This document shows positions 62,329 through 64,000 of a stretch of DNA of 64,000 bases, in pieces; position 1 is the first letter of the stretch; each line of letters begins with the position of its first letter. The notes beneath the pieces are model-generated. The model saw nothing but the letters and a program-made list of their open reading frames with translations, made no database searches and was not told the DNA's origin. The stretch is from Comamonas sp. KCTC 72670. GTDB taxonomy: Bacteria; Myxococcota; Myxococcia; Myxococcales; Myxococcaceae. The DNA is taken from contig BNCN01000008.1 in the NCBI GenBank assembly GCA_014656495.1, positions 343,600-407,599 on the forward strand, in the 5' to 3' direction. A program made the translations under genes and the position numbers.

Positions 62329-62516
62329 TGGTGCCGCGCTGGGGTCAGTGTTGGCTGTTCGACGAAGCCCCTCCGGAGTGTCGCCTGATGGCCAGCCGCG
62401 CGGCCCGGGGGGGCTGGTCCAAGTCTGCGAAATCGGGAGAAAAAGAGCTCCAGCTGCGAGATTCCCGCAGGTCGGAGGCGGGTGCTTCTCCGTCCCGGGA
62501 CCGACCAGGAACGCAT

Positions 62517-64000
62517 ATGCCCACGAAGAAGGTTTCCTCCCGCCGCGCCCCCGTCGCGGCCCCCCCTCCGCCGAGAGTCCGGGAGGATGATTCGCAGACG
62601 CTCGACTCGCGCCAGTTGCTGCGGGTCCTCACCGCCGTGCGCAAGGGGGACTTCTCCGTGCGCATGCCGGTGGACAAGGTGGGCAGCGCCGGCAAGGTGG
62701 CGGACACGCTGAACGAAATCATCGAGCTCAGCGAGCGCATGGCCCGCGAGTTCGAGCGCATCGGCACCGTGGTGGGCAAGGAGGGCCGCATCACCCAGCG
62801 TGGCAACGTGGTGGGCGCGCTCGGCTCCTGGGGTGACTGCGTCGAGTCGGTGAACACGCTGGTGGCCGACCTGGTCCAGCCCACCACCGAAATGGGGCGC
62901 GTCATCGGCGCGGTGGCCAAGGGCGACCTGTCGCAGACCATGGCCCTGGAGGTGGACGGCCATCCCCTGCGCGGCGAGTTCCTCCGCACCGCCCGGCTGG
63001 TGAACGGCATGGTGGAGCAGCTCGGCGCCTTCGCGTCCGAGGTGACGCGCGTGGCCCGCGAGGTGGGCACCGACGGAAAGCTGGGCGGTCAGGCCAAGGT
63101 GAAGGGCGTGGCCGGGACGTGGAAGGACCTCACGGACAACGTGAACTCCATGGCCTCCAACCTCACCGCCCAGGTGCGCAGCATCGCCGAGGTCACCACG
63201 GCCGTGGCCAAGGGCGACCTGTCGAAGAAGATCACGGTCGACGTGCGCGGCGAAATCCTGGAGCTGAAGAACACCATCAACACGATGGTGGACCAGCTGT
63301 CGTCTTTCGCCTCCGAAGTGACGCGCGTGGCGCGTGAAGTGGGGACGGAAGGCAAGCTGGGTGGTCAGGCCGTCGTGAAGGGCGTTGGCGGTACGTGGAA
63401 GGACCTCACGGACAACGTGAACTCGATGGCGTCGAACCTGACGTCGCAGGTGCGCAACATCGCGGAGGTGACCACCGCCGTCGCCAAGGGCGACCTGTCG
63501 AAGAAGATCACGGTCGATGCCAAGGGCGAGGTGCTGGAGCTGAAGAACACCATCAACACGATGGTGGACCAGCTCAACTCGTTCGCGTCCGAGGTGACGC
63601 GCGTCGCGCGTGAGGTCGGTACGGAGGGCAAGCTAGGCGGTCAGGCCGAGGTGAAGGGCGTGGCCGGCACCTGGAAGGACCTGACCGACAACGTGAACTC
63701 GATGGCGTCGAACCTGACGTCGCAGGTGCGCAACATCGCGGAGGTGACGACCGCCGTGGCGAACGGCGACCTGTCCAAGAAGATCACCGTGGATGTGCGC
63801 GGCGAGATTCTGGAGCTGAAGAACACCATCAACACGATGGTGGACCAGTTGTCGTCCTTCGCCTCCGAAGTGACGCGTGTGGCGCGCGAAGTGGGCACGG
63901 AAGGCAAGCTGGGTGGTCAGGCCGTCGTGAAGGGCGTTGGCGGTACGTGGAAGGACCTCACGGACAACGTGAACTCGATGGCGTCGAACCTGACGTCGCA
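62517..64000 (+). CDS. Poly-HAMP signalling protein, probable hybrid kinase (3' end outside window)
   Basis: At least 494 residues from ATG 62517, no membrane anchor. After a basic, Pro-rich N-terminus, one HAMP (about 35-85: [19 protein letters not shown]) is followed by repeated ~92-residue units containing [49 protein letters not shown] and [18 protein letters not shown]. At least four repeats are visible. Family architecture predicts HisKA, HATPase and receivers beyond the right edge. Poly-HAMP chains transmit conformational signals. Cytoplasmic. Confidence 0.88.
   Translation, partial: MPTKKVSSRRAPVAAPPPPRVREDDSQTLDSRQLLRVLTAVRKGDFSVRMPVDKVGSAGKVADTLNEIIELSERMAREFERIGTVVGKEGRITQRGNVVGALGSWGDCVESVNTLVADLVQPTTEMGRVIGAVAKGDLSQTMALEVDGHPLRGEFLRTARLVNGMVEQLGAFASEVTRVAREVGTDGKLGGQAKVKGVAGTWKDLTDNVNSMASNLTAQVRSIAEVTTAVAKGDLSKKITVDVRGEILELKNTINTMVDQLSSFASEVTRVAREVGTEGKLGGQAVVKGVGGTWKDLTDNVNSMASNLTSQVRNIAEVTTAVAKGDLSKKITVDAKGEVLELKNTINTMVDQLNSFASEVTRVAREVGTEGKLGGQAEVKGVAGTWKDLTDNVNSMASNLTSQVRNIAEVTTAVANGDLSKKITVDVRGEILELKNTINTMVDQLSSFASEVTRVAREVGTEGKLGGQAVVKGVGGTWKDLTDNVNSMASNLTS
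63073..64000 (+). repeat. Tandem 276-bp repeats inside the poly-HAMP gene
   Basis: Anchor sequence (ACC/T CTCACGGACAACGTGAA, with one CTGACC variant) begins at 63129, 63405, 63681 and 63957, exactly 276 nt apart, each coding for 92 residues. Repeats two apart are closer than neighbours: 63349-63448 and 63901-64000 are identical over 100 nt (spacing 552), whereas the intervening copy differs at many positions. Confidence 0.85.

Noticed and set aside
63089..63907. Three 88-codon minus frames spaced by 276 nt
   Set aside because: Antisense shadows of the repeated HAMP units; their regular spacing comes from the plus-strand repeat.
63073..64000. CRISPR-like or satellite array
   Set aside because: The 276-bp repeats encode in-frame HAMP units with no spacers.
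1..64000. tRNA, rRNA, insertion sequence, prophage or integron
   Set aside because: No cloverleaf-like T-loop sequence in the gaps, no transposase or integrase motifs, and no terminal inverted repeats found by eye.

Overview
The window is GC-rich bacterial chromosome, with strong third-position G/C bias in almost every gene. Its content points to a myxobacterium of the Myxococcaceae (Myxococcus, Corallococcus or Pyxidicoccus type). The evidence is a DUF2378/TIGR02265 protein (a family known from myxobacteria), many lipoproteins with SPAse II signals, ELWxSDGT-repeat and beta-propeller surface proteins, a tandem-KaiC/receiver/poly-HAMP signalling cluster, and ordinary chromosomal genes with little sign of mobile DNA. 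I see no rRNA, convincing tRNA, CRISPR array, integrase, transposase or prophage. About 63 protein genes are supported; two run off the window ends.

Layout. 1-6.5 kb: M1 aminopeptidase with a HEAT-like C-terminus (partial), J-domain protein, EEP-family phosphohydrolase, lipoprotein, and a translationally coupled HipA-like kinase/DUF3037 pair. 6.6-11.2 kb: subtilase with an N-terminal P-domain, the peroxide-sensing ohrR-ohr operon with its palindromic operator, and a WGR/LRR protein. 11.3-18.4 kb: lipoproteins, a di-heme cytochrome c peroxidase-like lipoprotein and a DUF4139 protein. 18.5-24 kb: YtcJ-like amidohydrolase, rhomboid protease whose start codon lies in a perfect hairpin, RNase Z and a DUF2293 protein. 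23.9-28.9 kb: tetR-adaptor-RND efflux operon. 28.9-34.3 kb: DUF2378, STAS-like, DUF99, cold-shock, membrane/zinc-ribbon HTH and two tandem SRPBCC genes. 34.3-40.4 kb: Cys-rich lipoprotein, aldo/keto reductase, HExxH metalloprotease, DGPF/ECF42 sigma pair, a LysR remnant and an alpha/beta hydrolase. 40.5-54.2 kb: secreted proteins and lipoproteins, GH43 glycosidase, MpaB-type oxygenase, esterase, a decayed metallophosphoesterase, an AraC regulator divergent from an NmrA/SnoaL pair, and an AtoE-type permease. 54.4-64 kb: FUSC transporter, PAS histidine kinase, AraC, DUF3703, then KaiC-like ATPase, receiver, unknown protein and the start of a poly-HAMP kinase.

How the genes work together: several self-contained modules sit side by side. 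These are peroxide defence (OhrR/Ohr), drug or metabolite efflux (TetR/MFP/RND), ECF42/DGPF signalling, AraC-controlled NmrA/SnoaL proteins, and a KaiC-receiver-HAMP cascade. Gene decay is visible at two places with recognisable parents (LysR at about 38.8 kb, metallophosphoesterase at 47.4 kb) and at two possible short 3' remnants. The most unusual items are the HipA-like/DUF3037 pair, the N-terminal P-domain subtilase, the WGR/LRR fusion, the hairpin over the rhomboid start, and the dimeric higher-order repeat in the poly-HAMP gene.
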